Shown here piece by piece: positions 54,774 to 63,690 of a stretch of DNA of 64,000 nucleotides. Positions within the stretch are counted from its first letter, which is position 1. The number at the start of each line of letters is the position of its first letter. The translations under genes and the position numbers were made by a program. This stretch comes from Crocinitomicaceae bacterium (lineage in GTDB: Bacteria; Bacteroidota; Bacteroidia; Flavobacteriales_D; Crocinitomicaceae). Under the pieces are notes generated by a model. That model was not told the DNA's origin. It saw only the letters and a program-made list of their open reading frames with translations, and did no database searches. Where the stretch lies: the NCBI GenBank assembly GCA_016708105.1, contig JADJGJ010000001.1:2513781-2577780 (forward strand), read 5' to 3'.

Positions 54774-55787
54774 ATGACACATCAAAACGTCAGTTTAAAA
54801 CCTTATAACACGTTCGGTATGGACGTTAACGCAGCCGTGTTTGCGGCATTTCAAACCGTGCATGAATTGAAGTGGATGCTAAGCCAACCTGAATTTAAAA
54901 AACTTCCTCTTTTAATTTTAGGAGGCGGAAGTAATGTATTGCTGACAAAAAATTTTCCCGGGCTTGTACTTAAAAATGATTTGAAAGGAATTGAAATTGT
55001 AAAACAAGAAGATGACACTGTTTTCATCAAAGCATCCGGTGGAGAGAACTGGCATGACCTTGTACTTTTTTGCATTGAAAAAGGTTTTGGCGGAATAGAA
55101 AACATGTCACTCATTCCGGGCAGTGTGGGGGCAGCACCCATGCAAAACATTGGAGCCTATGGGGTTGAAATCAAAGATGTTTTTCATGAACTAACAGCAC
55201 TTGAAATATCAAGTCAGCAAGAGCGCGTTTTTACAAAAGATGATTGTCATTTTGGATACCGAGAAAGTATTTTCAAACATGAATTAAAAGGCTTGTATAT
55301 TATTTTGGATGTCACGTTGAAACTAACTACCAAGCCGATTTTGAATACCACATACGGTGCAATAAAAGATGAATTGACAAAAGCCGGCATCAGTCAACCT
55401 TCCCTGCGAGATGTGAGCAATGCCGTAGTTGCCATCAGAAAAAGTAAATTGCCTGACCCAAAAGAATTGGGAAACTCAGGAAGTTTTTTTAAAAATCCCG
55501 TGGTGCTCAAGGCGCAATATGAAAATCTCAAAAAAAATTACCCGGATATACCTGGGTATCCTGAAGGTGAATTTCACACCAAACTGGCGGCAGGTTGGTT
55601 AATTGAGCAAGCCGGATGGAAAGGAAAAACCACAGGGCATTGCGGCGTACATAAAAATCAAGCACTGGTACTTGTGAACTACGGCGGCGCAACCGGTTCA
55701 GAAATTTTTAATTTATCCGAAGAAATTCTTCAGTCAGTGAAAGAAAAATTTGGAGTTGAACTGGAGAGAGAAGTGAATATTATTTAG
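54774..55787 (+). CDS. murB: UDP-N-acetylenolpyruvoylglucosamine reductase
   Basis: A 337-residue FAD enzyme that reduces UDP-GlcNAc-enolpyruvate to UDP-N-acetylmuramate in peptidoglycan synthesis. It has the FAD-binding region LLILGGGSNVLLTKNFPG, MSLIPGSVGAAPMQNIGAYG, the proton-donor segment LGNSGSFFKNPVV and the C-terminal HTKLAAGWLIEQAGWKGK. The layout with YR/GYRESIF insert matches the type I (E. coli-like) MurB. It is a single gene with its own promoter. Confidence 0.97.
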   Translation: MTHQNVSLKPYNTFGMDVNAAVFAAFQTVHELKWMLSQPEFKKLPLLILGGGSNVLLTKNFPGLVLKNDLKGIEIVKQEDDTVFIKASGGENWHDLVLFCIEKGFGGIENMSLIPGSVGAAPMQNIGAYGVEIKDVFHELTALEISSQQERVFTKDDCHFGYRESIFKHELKGLYIILDVTLKLTTKPILNTTYGAIKDELTKAGISQPSLRDVSNAVVAIRKSKLPDPKELGNSGSFFKNPVVLKAQYENLKKNYPDIPGYPEGEFHTKLAAGWLIEQAGWKGKTTGHCGVHKNQALVLVNYGGATGSEIFNLSEEILQSVKEKFGVELEREVNII

Positions 55788-55846
55788 CACCTAGGCAACT
55801 CAGCTTTTTCTGTCCTCTGTTTGATACTAAAATACCGATAATGAAG

Positions 55847-55854
55847 TATCTTTG
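55847..55854 (+). promoter_or_regulatory. -7 promoter element of the 55881 gene
   Basis: TATCTTTG is a perfect TAnnTTTG match, 26 nt before the ATG. A TTTG at 55820 is 23 nt upstream, slightly long for the -33 spacing. Confidence 0.45.
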
Positions 55855-55880
55855 GCACCAATTAGTATAATCCAACGCTT

Positions 55881-56354
55881 ATGATTCAAATTACACATGA
55901 CAGCATTAATCTAGCTTTAGATAAAATTGATAATCTTAGTGATGAACAATTAGATCAGCTCATTACCACCTATGGTGAACAACAAGAGGATTTGTTGAAC
56001 TATGTATTGCAGGCAGGTATTGACTTTGACAATGAAGAAATTAATACCTATAGCATTTATTACTTTGTTGTTTTGTATGAAAGTTTTCTGCAACAAGGTC
56101 TGCATCCTGAAAAAATAACAGAAGATCAAATCAACGATTTTCAAGATCCTTTTCTTGAAGCATTAGATGCTATAAATTCAAAAGATAATCACAAACCTCT
56201 GCAAGAACTAATTGGTCAGGTTGCGCTACAAGAGTTTATTGTTGAAGATCTTGAAGCAGAAGATGAAGACGGCAGCACACTAGATGAAGAAATGCGATCA
56301 CAACTTTTTATCGTTTCATCTGCCATCATTGGCTTACTGAATGAAGCTGTTTAG
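55881..56354 (+). CDS. acidic helical protein, unknown function
   Basis: A 157-residue soluble protein, strongly acidic and mostly helical (INLALDKIDNLSDEQLDQLI, EDLEAEDEDGSTLDEEMRSQ). There is no signal peptide and no recognised domain. It is the first gene of a probable operon with the PaaI-type thioesterase (4-nt gap), maf and a GNAT gene. Its own -7 element lies just upstream. Confidence 0.65.
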   Translation: MIQITHDSINLALDKIDNLSDEQLDQLITTYGEQQEDLLNYVLQAGIDFDNEEINTYSIYYFVVLYESFLQQGLHPEKITEDQINDFQDPFLEALDAINSKDNHKPLQELIGQVALQEFIVEDLEAEDEDGSTLDEEMRSQLFIVSSAIIGLLNEAV

Positions 56355-56358
56355 CGCT

Positions 56359-56778
56359 ATGGAATCAAAACTAAGCCCACGTGAAATCATAGAAAAAATG
56401 ATGAGTCAAGACAACATGAGTCGCTGGCTTGGAATTGAAATTCTCAGTTATAATCCCGGAGCTGTCAGTCTGCGCATGCAAGTGCGTGATGAAATGTGTA
56501 ATGGATTTGGTGTAACACACGGTGGCATCACCTATTCTCTGGCAGACAGCGCCCTGGCTTTTTCTGCAAATAGTTACGGTATTCAATCCATGTCTATTGA
56601 AACCAGTATCTCGCACATGAAAAGTGTTCATACCGGTGACACACTTATCGTAAACACAAAACAACTTGTACTTACACGCAAAACCGGCGTGTTTGAAATG
56701 GAAGTCTTTAATCAGAATAACGTAATGGTAGCACATTTTAAAGGAACTGTTTATCGTTCTGATAAAGTTTGGGAGTGA
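56359..56778 (+). CDS. PaaI-type hotdog thioesterase
   Basis: About 139 residues from ATG 56359 (the ATG at 56341 lies inside the preceding gene). It has the hotdog fold with the PaaI-family motif MCNGFGVTHGGITYSLADSA, where the Asn and Gly-Gly lead into the catalytic Asp, plus a C-terminal strand pair (GVFEMEVFNQNNVMVAHFKG). PaaI enzymes hydrolyse hydroxyphenylacetyl-CoA and other aryl or acyl-CoAs. No phenylacetate cluster is nearby, so a general acyl-CoA housekeeping role is equally likely. Confidence 0.85.
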   Translation: MESKLSPREIIEKMMSQDNMSRWLGIEILSYNPGAVSLRMQVRDEMCNGFGVTHGGITYSLADSALAFSANSYGIQSMSIETSISHMKSVHTGDTLIVNTKQLVLTRKTGVFEMEVFNQNNVMVAHFKGTVYRSDKVWE

Positions 56779-56814
56779 GTAGATGATTAAAAAAATAGGA
56801 GTAAAAACATAAGA

Positions 56815-56822
56815 TAATTTTG
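56815..56822 (+). promoter_or_regulatory. -7 promoter element just before maf
   Basis: TAATTTTG matches TAnnTTTG exactly and ends 4 nt before the ATG at 56827. As with dnaG, the expected transcript would be leaderless. No -33 box is evident. Confidence 0.35.
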
Positions 56823-56826
56823 TCTC

Positions 56827-57405
56827 ATGCTGGATAACCTGAAAGGAAAAAAAATAATTCTTGCTTCTAAATCGCCACGTCGTCAAGAACTTCTACGCGG
56901 ACTTGGAATTGAATTTGAAGTGCGCACACGAGATATTCCGGAAGATTACCCTGCATCCATGGCTGCAGAAGACATTCCGGTTTTTCTGGCAGAAAAAAAA
57001 GCACTTGATTTTTTAAATGACCTCGCTGACAATGAAATTCTCATCACGGCAGATACCATCGTTATTCATCAGCAAAATATACTTGAAAAACCTTTGGATA
57101 AAAATCATGCGCATGCCATGTTGCGCAAGCTGGCTGATTCAGAACATACCGTAGTTACCGGAGTTTGTTGTATGAGCAAAACAAAAAAAATAACTTTCTC
57201 AGATAAAACAAAAGTCTATTTTGGTCCGCTGACCGATGCAGAAATTGATTATTATATTGAACATTACAAACCCTATGACAAAGCCGGTTCATACGGTGCG
57301 CAAGATTGGATAGGCCTCACCGCCATTCACCGTTTGAAAGGTTCATATTTCAACGTGATGGGTTTACCCACACATAGATTGTATGATGAGCTAAAAAAAT
57401 TTTAA
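56827..57405 (+). CDS. maf: Maf-family nucleotide pyrophosphatase
   Basis: A 192-residue Maf/HAM1-like protein that hydrolyses non-canonical or canonical nucleoside triphosphates (dTTP/UTP or modified bases). The N-terminal signature ILASKSPRRQELLRGLG and the catalytic segments LITADTIV, KPLDKNHAHAMLRKL and KAGSYGAQDW are complete. The family is also linked to septum inhibition. It ends 1 nt before the GNAT gene starts. Confidence 0.95.
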   Translation: MLDNLKGKKIILASKSPRRQELLRGLGIEFEVRTRDIPEDYPASMAAEDIPVFLAEKKALDFLNDLADNEILITADTIVIHQQNILEKPLDKNHAHAMLRKLADSEHTVVTGVCCMSKTKKITFSDKTKVYFGPLTDAEIDYYIEHYKPYDKAGSYGAQDWIGLTAIHRLKGSYFNVMGLPTHRLYDELKKF

Positions 57406-57406
57406 C

Positions 57407-57889
57407 ATGCCTCTCACCTATCGTCTGATTGAAGAAAAAGATAATGCAGCACTCGCTGAAGTGATTAAAAAATCATTAGAAGAACAAGGGAATAACAAAC
57501 CGGGAACTATCTACGCTGATCCGCAATTATACCGCATGAGCAGCGGATACCAAACGAAAGGAACCATCTATTTTGTCGTGTTTCAAAATGACGAATTATT
57601 AGGTGGATGCGGAATTGCTCCTATTCCTGATCAAGAAAAAAATTACTGTGAACTTCAACGGATGTTCCTGAAAAAATCAGCAAGAGGAAAAGGAATCGGT
57701 GCTGAACTGATGAAACGCTGTCTTGAATTTGCAAAACAAGCCGGATATGAATTGGTTTACATTGAAACTTTTGACAATATGTTTGAAGCCATTAAACTTT
57801 ATGAACGATCAGGATTTGAATACATAAACGGGCCACTCGGAAATACCGGACATTTTTCTTGTGATCGTTTTTTGGTGAAAAAATTGTGA
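57407..57889 (+). CDS. GNAT-family N-acetyltransferase
   Basis: A 160-residue acetyltransferase with the GNAT acetyl-CoA site (QRMFLKKSARGKGIGAELM, RGKGIG loop) and the later motif NMFEAIKLYERSGFEYINGP. The substrate is unknown. It is tightly packed behind maf (1-nt gap) and ends the apparent operon of 55881-57889. Two copies of the GCGAG/CTCGC palindrome follow in the intergenic region. Confidence 0.9.
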   Translation: MPLTYRLIEEKDNAALAEVIKKSLEEQGNNKPGTIYADPQLYRMSSGYQTKGTIYFVVFQNDELLGGCGIAPIPDQEKNYCELQRMFLKKSARGKGIGAELMKRCLEFAKQAGYELVYIETFDNMFEAIKLYERSGFEYINGPLGNTGHFSCDRFLVKKL

Positions 57890-57916
57890 TTGGGGGTATC
57901 TATATTCTACGTTCGT

Positions 57917-58000
57917 GGTAAGCGAGACACTCGCGCCAGCGGGTAATTTTTATTCTTAGTTTTTGGTATCAGAGGCACGAGCGAGACTCTCGCACCGGCA
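57917..58000. repeat. two copies of the dispersed GCGAG/CTCGC palindrome
   Basis: Copies at 57917-57943 (GCGAGACACTCGCGCCAGCG) and 57974-58000 (ACGAGCGAGACTCTCGCACC) share a 5-bp stem, a 3-nt loop and the trailing ACCAGCG-like bases. They lie in the same orientation between the convergent GNAT and histidine-phosphatase genes, where a paired-stem signal could act as a terminator or processing site. Confidence 0.75.
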
Positions 58001-58030
58001 GTATCTAATATAAAAAAAGTAAATATTCTC

Positions 58031-58519
58031 TCAATAAGTCAAATGCAAATACCAACTTTTGAGTTTGGGTTTGTGGGCAATGTGGAGGATGAACAAATCA
58101 GTATATGACGTCAAATTCTCAAGGGCTGAGCCTGTATAGTGATTGATTATTTTAGGAATGGTATTGGAATGTCCGATGACCAAAATTGTTTTTCCTTTAT
58201 AGCTGGATGCCATCTGATCTATTTCGCTCATTTCATGAGGTTGATAAGTTGTGACAGGTAGGTTTTTAGAAACAGCAGTTGGGCTAGCTGTCAGAATCAT
58301 TCTAATGAAAGGCGTTGCGTAAATAGCAGCAATATCTGTATTTGCAAGCATATCGGAAATACGTTGAGCGCGCTCATAACCGGCAGGCGTTAATGTACTG
58401 GAATCTGATTCATTATTTTTTTCGGCGTGGCGCACAAGTATCAACGTGGTGTAATTTTCTCCTTTAGAGAAAGACAAGAGACCGGCACTGAAAAAAAGTA
58501 AAAAGAAAATATTTTTCAT
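58031..58519 (-). CDS. exported histidine phosphatase (SixA/phosphoglycerate-mutase-like)
   Basis: A 162-residue protein with a signal peptide (FFLLFFSAGLLSFSKG) and the histidine-phosphatase fold: LVRHAEKNNE (phosphoacceptor His) and VIGHSNTIPKII (second His). The family hydrolyses phosphate esters or phospho-proteins. A secreted copy could act on envelope or extracellular phosphates. It is the last of four minus-strand genes with GSCFA and the ABC transporter, 15 nt from the GSCFA gene. Confidence 0.88.
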   Translation of the reverse strand: MKNIFFLLFFSAGLLSFSKGENYTTLILVRHAEKNNESDSSTLTPAGYERAQRISDMLANTDIAAIYATPFIRMILTASPTAVSKNLPVTTYQPHEMSEIDQMASSYKGKTILVIGHSNTIPKIINHYTGSALENLTSYTDLFILHIAHKPKLKSWYLHLTY

Positions 58520-58534
58520 CGTGAAGTTTCGTGT

Positions 58535-59473
58535 TTAATGCTGGTTAACCAATAATTCAAATTTTTGTTCCAGTTCAATCAGCTTTTTTGTAACAATTTT
58601 TTCTGCTGATTTATTCTCCGTGATCGGGCGATGACGCTTTAATTTGTTGATTTCTGATTTAACCAAAGCGGCTTGTTTCGTTGTGTCATCAAACCAGGCA
58701 TCAGCCATTTTTTCAAATACAAAATCAATTGCCTGATGGGTTGGGTGTACTAAATCTTCTTTATAAAATCTGTAATCACGCAAATCATCCAAAACCAATT
58801 CATACGCCGGAAAATAGCTGACCTGCTTAAATTCATTGACTAAGTAATCACTTAACAAATGTAGAACTCCTTTGCTCAAATTGTTTTCATGTAACCCATC
58901 TTTGGTATGTCTGACAGGACTAACTGTTAACACCACGCGCATATTTTTATTCTGCTCAAACAAAAAATTAATCAATGAATAAAATACTTTTTTCAAATCA
59001 TCCAATTGAAGCAGTTCTTTCGTGAATTCCTTTTGCGGAATTTTATGGCAATTTGCAACCACTTTGCCTGTAAGCGTATGTCTGTAAACCCATGCCGTTC
59101 CTAGCGTGATAACAATGGTATCAGCGCTCAGCAAACGTGCTTTTGTTTGAAGCAACATCTGCTGAATTTGATCTTGCAAATCTTGTTTACTCTGTGCAAA
59201 TAATTTGCTGTGATATCCGTAATGAAAAAACAGATCATCTCTCTGCACAATCAATTCAGCATCAAAAGTAGAATTCACTGCATCATAAAAATAATCAGCC
59301 AAAGAGACAGGATTAAACAAAATACCGGAAGGATTTGTACACGTATCAAATCCTAAATTTGTCAATCTATTCCCAATTTCATCTGCAAAACATGACCCCG
59401 TGAAAAAAAGTTTTTTGCCATAGGTAATGAGTCCGGGTTCAGCAATTATTTTTGTTTCTGTTCTGAATTGCAT
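58535..59473 (-). CDS. GSCFA-domain protein
   Basis: A 312-residue protein with the family signature LFFTGSCFADEIGNRL near its start and further SGNH-like segments (IVITLGTAWVYRH, VVLTVSPVRHTKDG, EDLVHPTHQAIDFVF). GSCFA is related to SGNH hydrolases: the GSC serine-like site, later Asn and a C-terminal D..H are all visible. Likely an esterase or acyl hydrolase, substrate unknown. The C-terminus is helical and charged. It sits between the ABC ATPase gene (9-nt gap) and the histidine-phosphatase gene. Confidence 0.85.
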   Translation of the reverse strand: MQFRTETKIIAEPGLITYGKKLFFTGSCFADEIGNRLTNLGFDTCTNPSGILFNPVSLADYFYDAVNSTFDAELIVQRDDLFFHYGYHSKLFAQSKQDLQDQIQQMLLQTKARLLSADTIVITLGTAWVYRHTLTGKVVANCHKIPQKEFTKELLQLDDLKKVFYSLINFLFEQNKNMRVVLTVSPVRHTKDGLHENNLSKGVLHLLSDYLVNEFKQVSYFPAYELVLDDLRDYRFYKEDLVHPTHQAIDFVFEKMADAWFDDTTKQAALVKSEINKLKRHRPITENKSAEKIVTKKLIELEQKFELLVNQH

Positions 59474-59482
59474 AGCTCTGTA

Positions 59483-60190
59483 TTATATTCCAAATGCACT
59501 TTTCACTACCGCAGAAAATTCTGAAGCTTGGTTGTACAATTTCATTTCTTGTTCAGCTATCAGCAAAAGAAAATCGGCATCTTGTTCCAAACGTTCAATA
59601 TGATGTGTAGAAGTGAGAATGATTTTATTTGTACGTTGAGCAATTTGTCTGAGCAGTGCGTGAATTTCATATCGGTTTACCACATCTAGAAAAGCGGCGG
59701 GTTCATCCATTACCACGTATGGAGTATCTTGCACCAGCGCGCGGCCAATCATCACCATTTGTTTTTCTCCATCACTCAATGAATGAAATTTGCGATGAAG
59801 ATGTTCAGTTATTTTCAAAAGTCCTGCAATTTCATGTACTTTTTCTATATCTGTTTTTTTTGGAATTGCCGCAAGGTTCATGTACGGAATTCGTCCCAAA
59901 AGCATAACATCCATTACCTTATAATCTCCAAATAATTCAGGCTTGGAAAGAACCACAGCTATTTTTTTTGCCAACTGATCTCCGGGAATATTCTTATTTG
60001 AAATCCCATCAAAAAGAATGTCTCCATCATATTCTTTATGCTGACCAAGCAAAGCTTTAATGAATGTTGATTTACCTGCGCCATTTCTACCGGTTAAAGC
60101 CACAACACCTGAGTGAATAGAGAGATGATTTGTTGTGAACAAAATGCGTTCACCAATCCTCAATTTTATATTTTTCAACTCAAGCAACAC
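59483..60190 (-). CDS. ABC transporter ATPase, FecE/BtuD-type
   Basis: A 235-residue ATPase with Walker A GRNGAGKSTFIKALLG, signature LSDGEKQMVMIGRAL, Walker B PYVVMDEPAAFLD and the H-loop LTSTHHIE. It overlaps the FecCD permease gene by 11 nt, so it energises that permease. Family members import siderophores, haem or cobalamin. No substrate-binding protein or TonB receptor gene is adjacent, so the ligand stays undefined. Confidence 0.92.
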   Translation of the reverse strand: MLLELKNIKLRIGERILFTTNHLSIHSGVVALTGRNGAGKSTFIKALLGQHKEYDGDILFDGISNKNIPGDQLAKKIAVVLSKPELFGDYKVMDVMLLGRIPYMNLAAIPKKTDIEKVHEIAGLLKITEHLHRKFHSLSDGEKQMVMIGRALVQDTPYVVMDEPAAFLDVVNRYEIHALLRQIAQRTNKIILTSTHHIERLEQDADFLLLIAEQEMKLYNQASEFSAVVKSAFGI

Positions 60191-61220
60191 GATTATTCAG
60201 TTTTAAAATGGTATACACAATCACCGGTGCACCAAGCAATGCCGTGACAGTATTAAGTGGTAGAGCGCTGCCGGTGACACGCACAACCAAATCAGAAAGA
60301 ATGGCAAGAAAAGCACCACAAAGAATGCAAGCAAACAAATGATGTAGATGATTTTTTGAAGATATGATCATGCGCACGAGTTGCGGCACAGCTATGCCAA
60401 TAAAACTTACCGGTCCGCAATACACCGTAACAACCGCACTCAACACACCGGTAAAAAAAATAACCAGTAAGCGCACGCGGGTGAGTTGTATACCGGTTGA
60501 CTGCGCGTATTGTTCTCCAAGCACTAAAGCATTCATGGGTTTGACCAAAAATAATGAACCAACAAAACAAATCAGACACAAGCTAACCATCCATACGATA
60601 TTTATTGTTGAGATACCTTCAAAACTACCCATACCCCACAACACATATTCGCGCGTTGAAGATAAATCAGCAGATACCAACATCACATTGATGAAAGCAC
60701 TGATGAAAGCACTGAACATTAAACCAAGCACCAACATGACAACCGGATTGGCAATAAATTTTGAGATAAAAAGTAAAAGCGCAAGAACACTAAATGAACC
60801 TAAGATACCGGCCAGAATCAAGCCGGGATTACCAAAAAATTGCATGGCAGAACTTCCGCCTAAAATAACAAATGCCACACCTAATTCAGCGCCTGAAGTA
60901 ATACCCAAAACACCGGGACCGGCCAGCGGATTTCTAAAATAGACTTGCAAAATGAGCCCCGCAACCGCAAGTGCCGACCCACCACAAAGTGCCGCAATAG
61001 TTCGGTTGAAACGACTTTCAATGATGTATGACCAGGATGGATTTTCAGATATCCCGCCAAAAAGTATGTCCATAGTTTTATTCATCGGTATGGACACATC
61101 TCCCGTAATCAAACTGAGCAACGCAATGCCGGCAGTAAATACCAACAAGATTAAAAGTAAAATGAGATCTCTTCTAGAACGCACGTTGTGTAAAAACAGG
61201 TTTCTCAACAAAGGTATCAA
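60180..61220 (-). CDS. FecCD/BtuC-family permease
   Basis: A 346-residue integral membrane protein with about ten helices and the FecCD pattern: GLILQVYFRNPLAGPGVLGI, GGSSAMQFFGNPG, then the ATPase-coupling region FIGIAVPQLVRMI. There is no ATG in frame before an upstream TGA at 61245, so the start is non-ATG; TTG 61220 is proposed. Residues just upstream (NQILRD) also look coding. It imports iron-siderophore, haem or vitamin B12-like ligands. A B12 riboswitch was considered but not supported. Confidence 0.9.
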   Translation of the reverse strand: MIPLLRNLFLHNVRSRRDLILLLILLVFTAGIALLSLITGDVSIPMNKTMDILFGGISENPSWSYIIESRFNRTIAALCGGSALAVAGLILQVYFRNPLAGPGVLGITSGAELGVAFVILGGSSAMQFFGNPGLILAGILGSFSVLALLLFISKFIANPVVMLVLGLMFSAFISAFINVMLVSADLSSTREYVLWGMGSFEGISTINIVWMVSLCLICFVGSLFLVKPMNALVLGEQYAQSTGIQLTRVRLLVIFFTGVLSAVVTVYCGPVSFIGIAVPQLVRMIISSKNHLHHLFACILCGAFLAILSDLVVRVTGSALPLNTVTALLGAPVIVYTILKLNNRVA

Positions 61221-61488
61221 ATCTCTCAGGATTTGATTCAGGTCTCATTTTATCTACTATCGCAATTTCTTGGGCGATTCGCACCGTAAACCCATCGCCT
61301 TAACTCACAGAACACAGTTCATAACTCTGCCCGGGTGCTTATAAATACAGACACTTGGTTTGGTAATTTTACTTTGGGATAGTATACATGCGTCATATTC
61401 ACAAAACACATGTTAAGTTTTGCAGGTATATTTTCCAATTGTGAAACAAGACAATGACATTGCGCAAAACTATAACTACTGAAACAAA

Positions 61489-62418
61489 ATGAAATTTACT
61501 ACGCCACAAACGCTAAAGCAAATTGCAGATTTTCTGAATTGTCAATTCGTTGGTGATCCGGGAATGATTGTCACAGGCATCAATGAAATTCATAAAGTTG
61601 AACCGGGTGATATCGTGTTTGTGGATCATCCAAAATATTATAAAAAAGCACTCAACAGCAAGGCTGATGTGATTATCATTGATAAAGAGGTTGAAGAAAT
61701 TCCGGCCGGTAAAGCCATTATTATTTCTGCAACGCCGTTTGATGCATTCAATCAAATTACCCTGCATCATAATCCTCCAAAAGTGTGGTCATCAGCTGTT
61801 GGTGATAATTTTTCAATTGGCGCCGGCTCAGTAATTCATCCGCATGTAAGTATTGGTCACAACGTGAGTATTGGAAAAAATTCTACCATCTTATCCGGTG
61901 CTGTGCTTTGTGATTTTACTATTATTGAAGATGATGTAATTGTTGGTCCCAACGCGGTAATTGGTCACTCAGCATTTTACTACAAAAAGAAAACAGATGG
62001 ATACCACCGCATGCATACCTGCGGGCGAACCATTTTAAAAAGTCGTGTTGAAATTGGCGCAATGACTACGATAGATCGCGGCGTAACAGGTGATACCATT
62101 ATTGGAGAAGGAACAAAAATTGACAACCAGGTTCATATTGGACACGATACGGTGGTTGGAAAAAATTGCCTCTTCGCTGCCAATGTCGGCATAGCCGGTT
62201 GTGTGATTATTGAAGATCATGTCACCCTCTGGGGACAAGTTGGAGTAACCAGCGATATTACCATTGGCGCACATGCCGTGGTTCAAGCCCAATCAGGCGT
62301 TTCACGCAGTCTTGAAGGTGGGGCAACATATTTTGGATCACCTGCCAATGAGGCAAGAACGGTGTTGCGTGAAATGGCAGCGCTGAGAAAACTTCCGGGT
62401 ATTATAGAAAATTTATGA
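61489..62418 (+). CDS. lpxD: UDP-3-O-(3-hydroxyacyl)glucosamine N-acyltransferase LpxD
   Basis: A 309-residue enzyme adding the N-linked 3-hydroxyacyl chain in lipid A synthesis. The N-terminal uridine-binding domain begins LKQIADFLNCQFVGDP. The rest is a left-handed beta-helix of hexapeptide repeats (IGHNVSIGKNSTILSG, TIIGEGTKIDNQVHIGHDT) with the catalytic His in IGHDT. Length is close to the family norm, and Bacteroidota often have more than one lpxD-like gene. The stop overlaps the start of the SpoIIE phosphatase gene (ATGA), coupling the two. Confidence 0.92.
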   Translation: MKFTTPQTLKQIADFLNCQFVGDPGMIVTGINEIHKVEPGDIVFVDHPKYYKKALNSKADVIIIDKEVEEIPAGKAIIISATPFDAFNQITLHHNPPKVWSSAVGDNFSIGAGSVIHPHVSIGHNVSIGKNSTILSGAVLCDFTIIEDDVIVGPNAVIGHSAFYYKKKTDGYHRMHTCGRTILKSRVEIGAMTTIDRGVTGDTIIGEGTKIDNQVHIGHDTVVGKNCLFAANVGIAGCVIIEDHVTLWGQVGVTSDITIGAHAVVQAQSGVSRSLEGGATYFGSPANEARTVLREMAALRKLPGIIENL

Positions 62419-63656
62419 CCTACGTTCCTGAGAAAATATTACTTGATCTTGAGAACAAATTAAAAGCAAAAGATTTTAAGCTGAATTCTCTGCTTGAAAT
62501 TACTAAGACTATTAACCTGAACAAGCCGGTGGATGAACTCATGCGGCTATACCAATTTATTTTGCACGAACAACTGGGCTTGCGCAAATTTATCCTGTTT
62601 GCCAATCAACGTGGCTGGCAGATTTTGCTTAAAGCAGGTATTCGTGGTGGCGTGAAAGATATTCAAGTTGAACGTGACATTTTGCGCTTCAGAGAAATTA
62701 CCGTAATAGAATCATCTCACAAAAAATCTCTCAATGAATTTGATGTTGTGATTCCGGTTTTACATAAAGATCAAGCGTTGGCTTACTTGGTAATTGGCGG
62801 TTTGAGAGAAATACAGAACAAACCTCAACCGGCATTCGCCAATCTGAATTTTATTCAAACGCTCACCAATATCATGGTAGTTGCCATTGAAAATAAACGC
62901 ATGGCTAAAGAAAGTGTGAAGCAAGAATTAGTGAAGCGTGAACTTGAACAAGCTTCTGAAATGCAAAAGTTGTTGTATCCTTCCAATCTTCCATCAAATC
63001 ATAAAATTGATATTTCAGCCAAATATCTTTCACACAATAAAGTGAGCGGTGATTATTATGACTATATCAAACTGAATGATGATGAATTCATTATTTGTAT
63101 TGCTGATGTAAGTGGTAAAGGTCTGTCAGCAGCCATGCTCATGGCTAATTTTCAGGCAACCGTGCGCACCATGTATCGCTATGGTAGACGTGATTTAAAA
63201 GAATTAATTCATGAACTGAATACCCAGGTTTTTGATTCGGCTCACGGTGAAAAATTCATTACATTTTTTATTGCAGAATATAATGCGTCAACCAGAAAGA
63301 TGAAGTATGTAAATGCCGGACATAACTGGCCTGTACTAATCCGCGGTAAATCATCAAGATTTCTCAATAAAGGATGTATTGGTTTAGGTATGCTTGATGA
63401 AATTCCGCACATGGAAAGTGAAGAATTAGAAATACAAAATAATACCACCATCATATTGTACACAGATGGTGTGGTAGAATTAGAAAATAATGCGGATGAG
63501 CAATTTGAAACCGAACGTCTCACAAAAATTGTTCAGAGTTTTTATCCGCTCTCCATGGAAGATTTGAATGAAATAATCTTTTCAAAATTAGATGACTGGC
63601 GAGGCAGCAGAAGGTATGTTGACGATACAGCGATTTTAAGTTGCAGAATTTTCTGA
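62415..63656 (+). CDS. GAF-SpoIIE/PP2C-type serine phosphatase
   Basis: A 413-residue regulator with a GAF-like sensor (about 30-170; LGLRKFILFANQRGWQILL) and a SpoIIE phosphatase domain (about 195-413). Metal-binding aspartates appear in VSGDYYDYIKL and IADVSGKGLSAAMLMANF, with LYTDGVVE and DDTAILSC near the end. Such phosphatases remove phosphate from serine on anti-anti-sigma factors or similar switches. It overlaps lpxD by 4 nt (ATGA). The frameshifted gene at 53651-54483 is a shorter relative. Confidence 0.9.
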   Translation: MTYVPEKILLDLENKLKAKDFKLNSLLEITKTINLNKPVDELMRLYQFILHEQLGLRKFILFANQRGWQILLKAGIRGGVKDIQVERDILRFREITVIESSHKKSLNEFDVVIPVLHKDQALAYLVIGGLREIQNKPQPAFANLNFIQTLTNIMVVAIENKRMAKESVKQELVKRELEQASEMQKLLYPSNLPSNHKIDISAKYLSHNKVSGDYYDYIKLNDDEFIICIADVSGKGLSAAMLMANFQATVRTMYRYGRRDLKELIHELNTQVFDSAHGEKFITFFIAEYNASTRKMKYVNAGHNWPVLIRGKSSRFLNKGCIGLGMLDEIPHMESEELEIQNNTTIILYTDGVVELENNADEQFETERLTKIVQSFYPLSMEDLNEIIFSKLDDWRGSRRYVDDTAILSCRIF

Positions 63657-63690
63657 GGGGATCTTGAAGTTTAATGCTTCAGGGTGGCTT

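Noticed and set aside
61240..61345. Cobalamin riboswitch upstream of the FecCD permease
   Set aside because: GGTGCGAATCGCC on the minus strand resembles a B12-element fragment, but the other conserved boxes and the expected spacing are missing; the sequence is better explained as a simple GGCGAT/ATCGCC hairpin.
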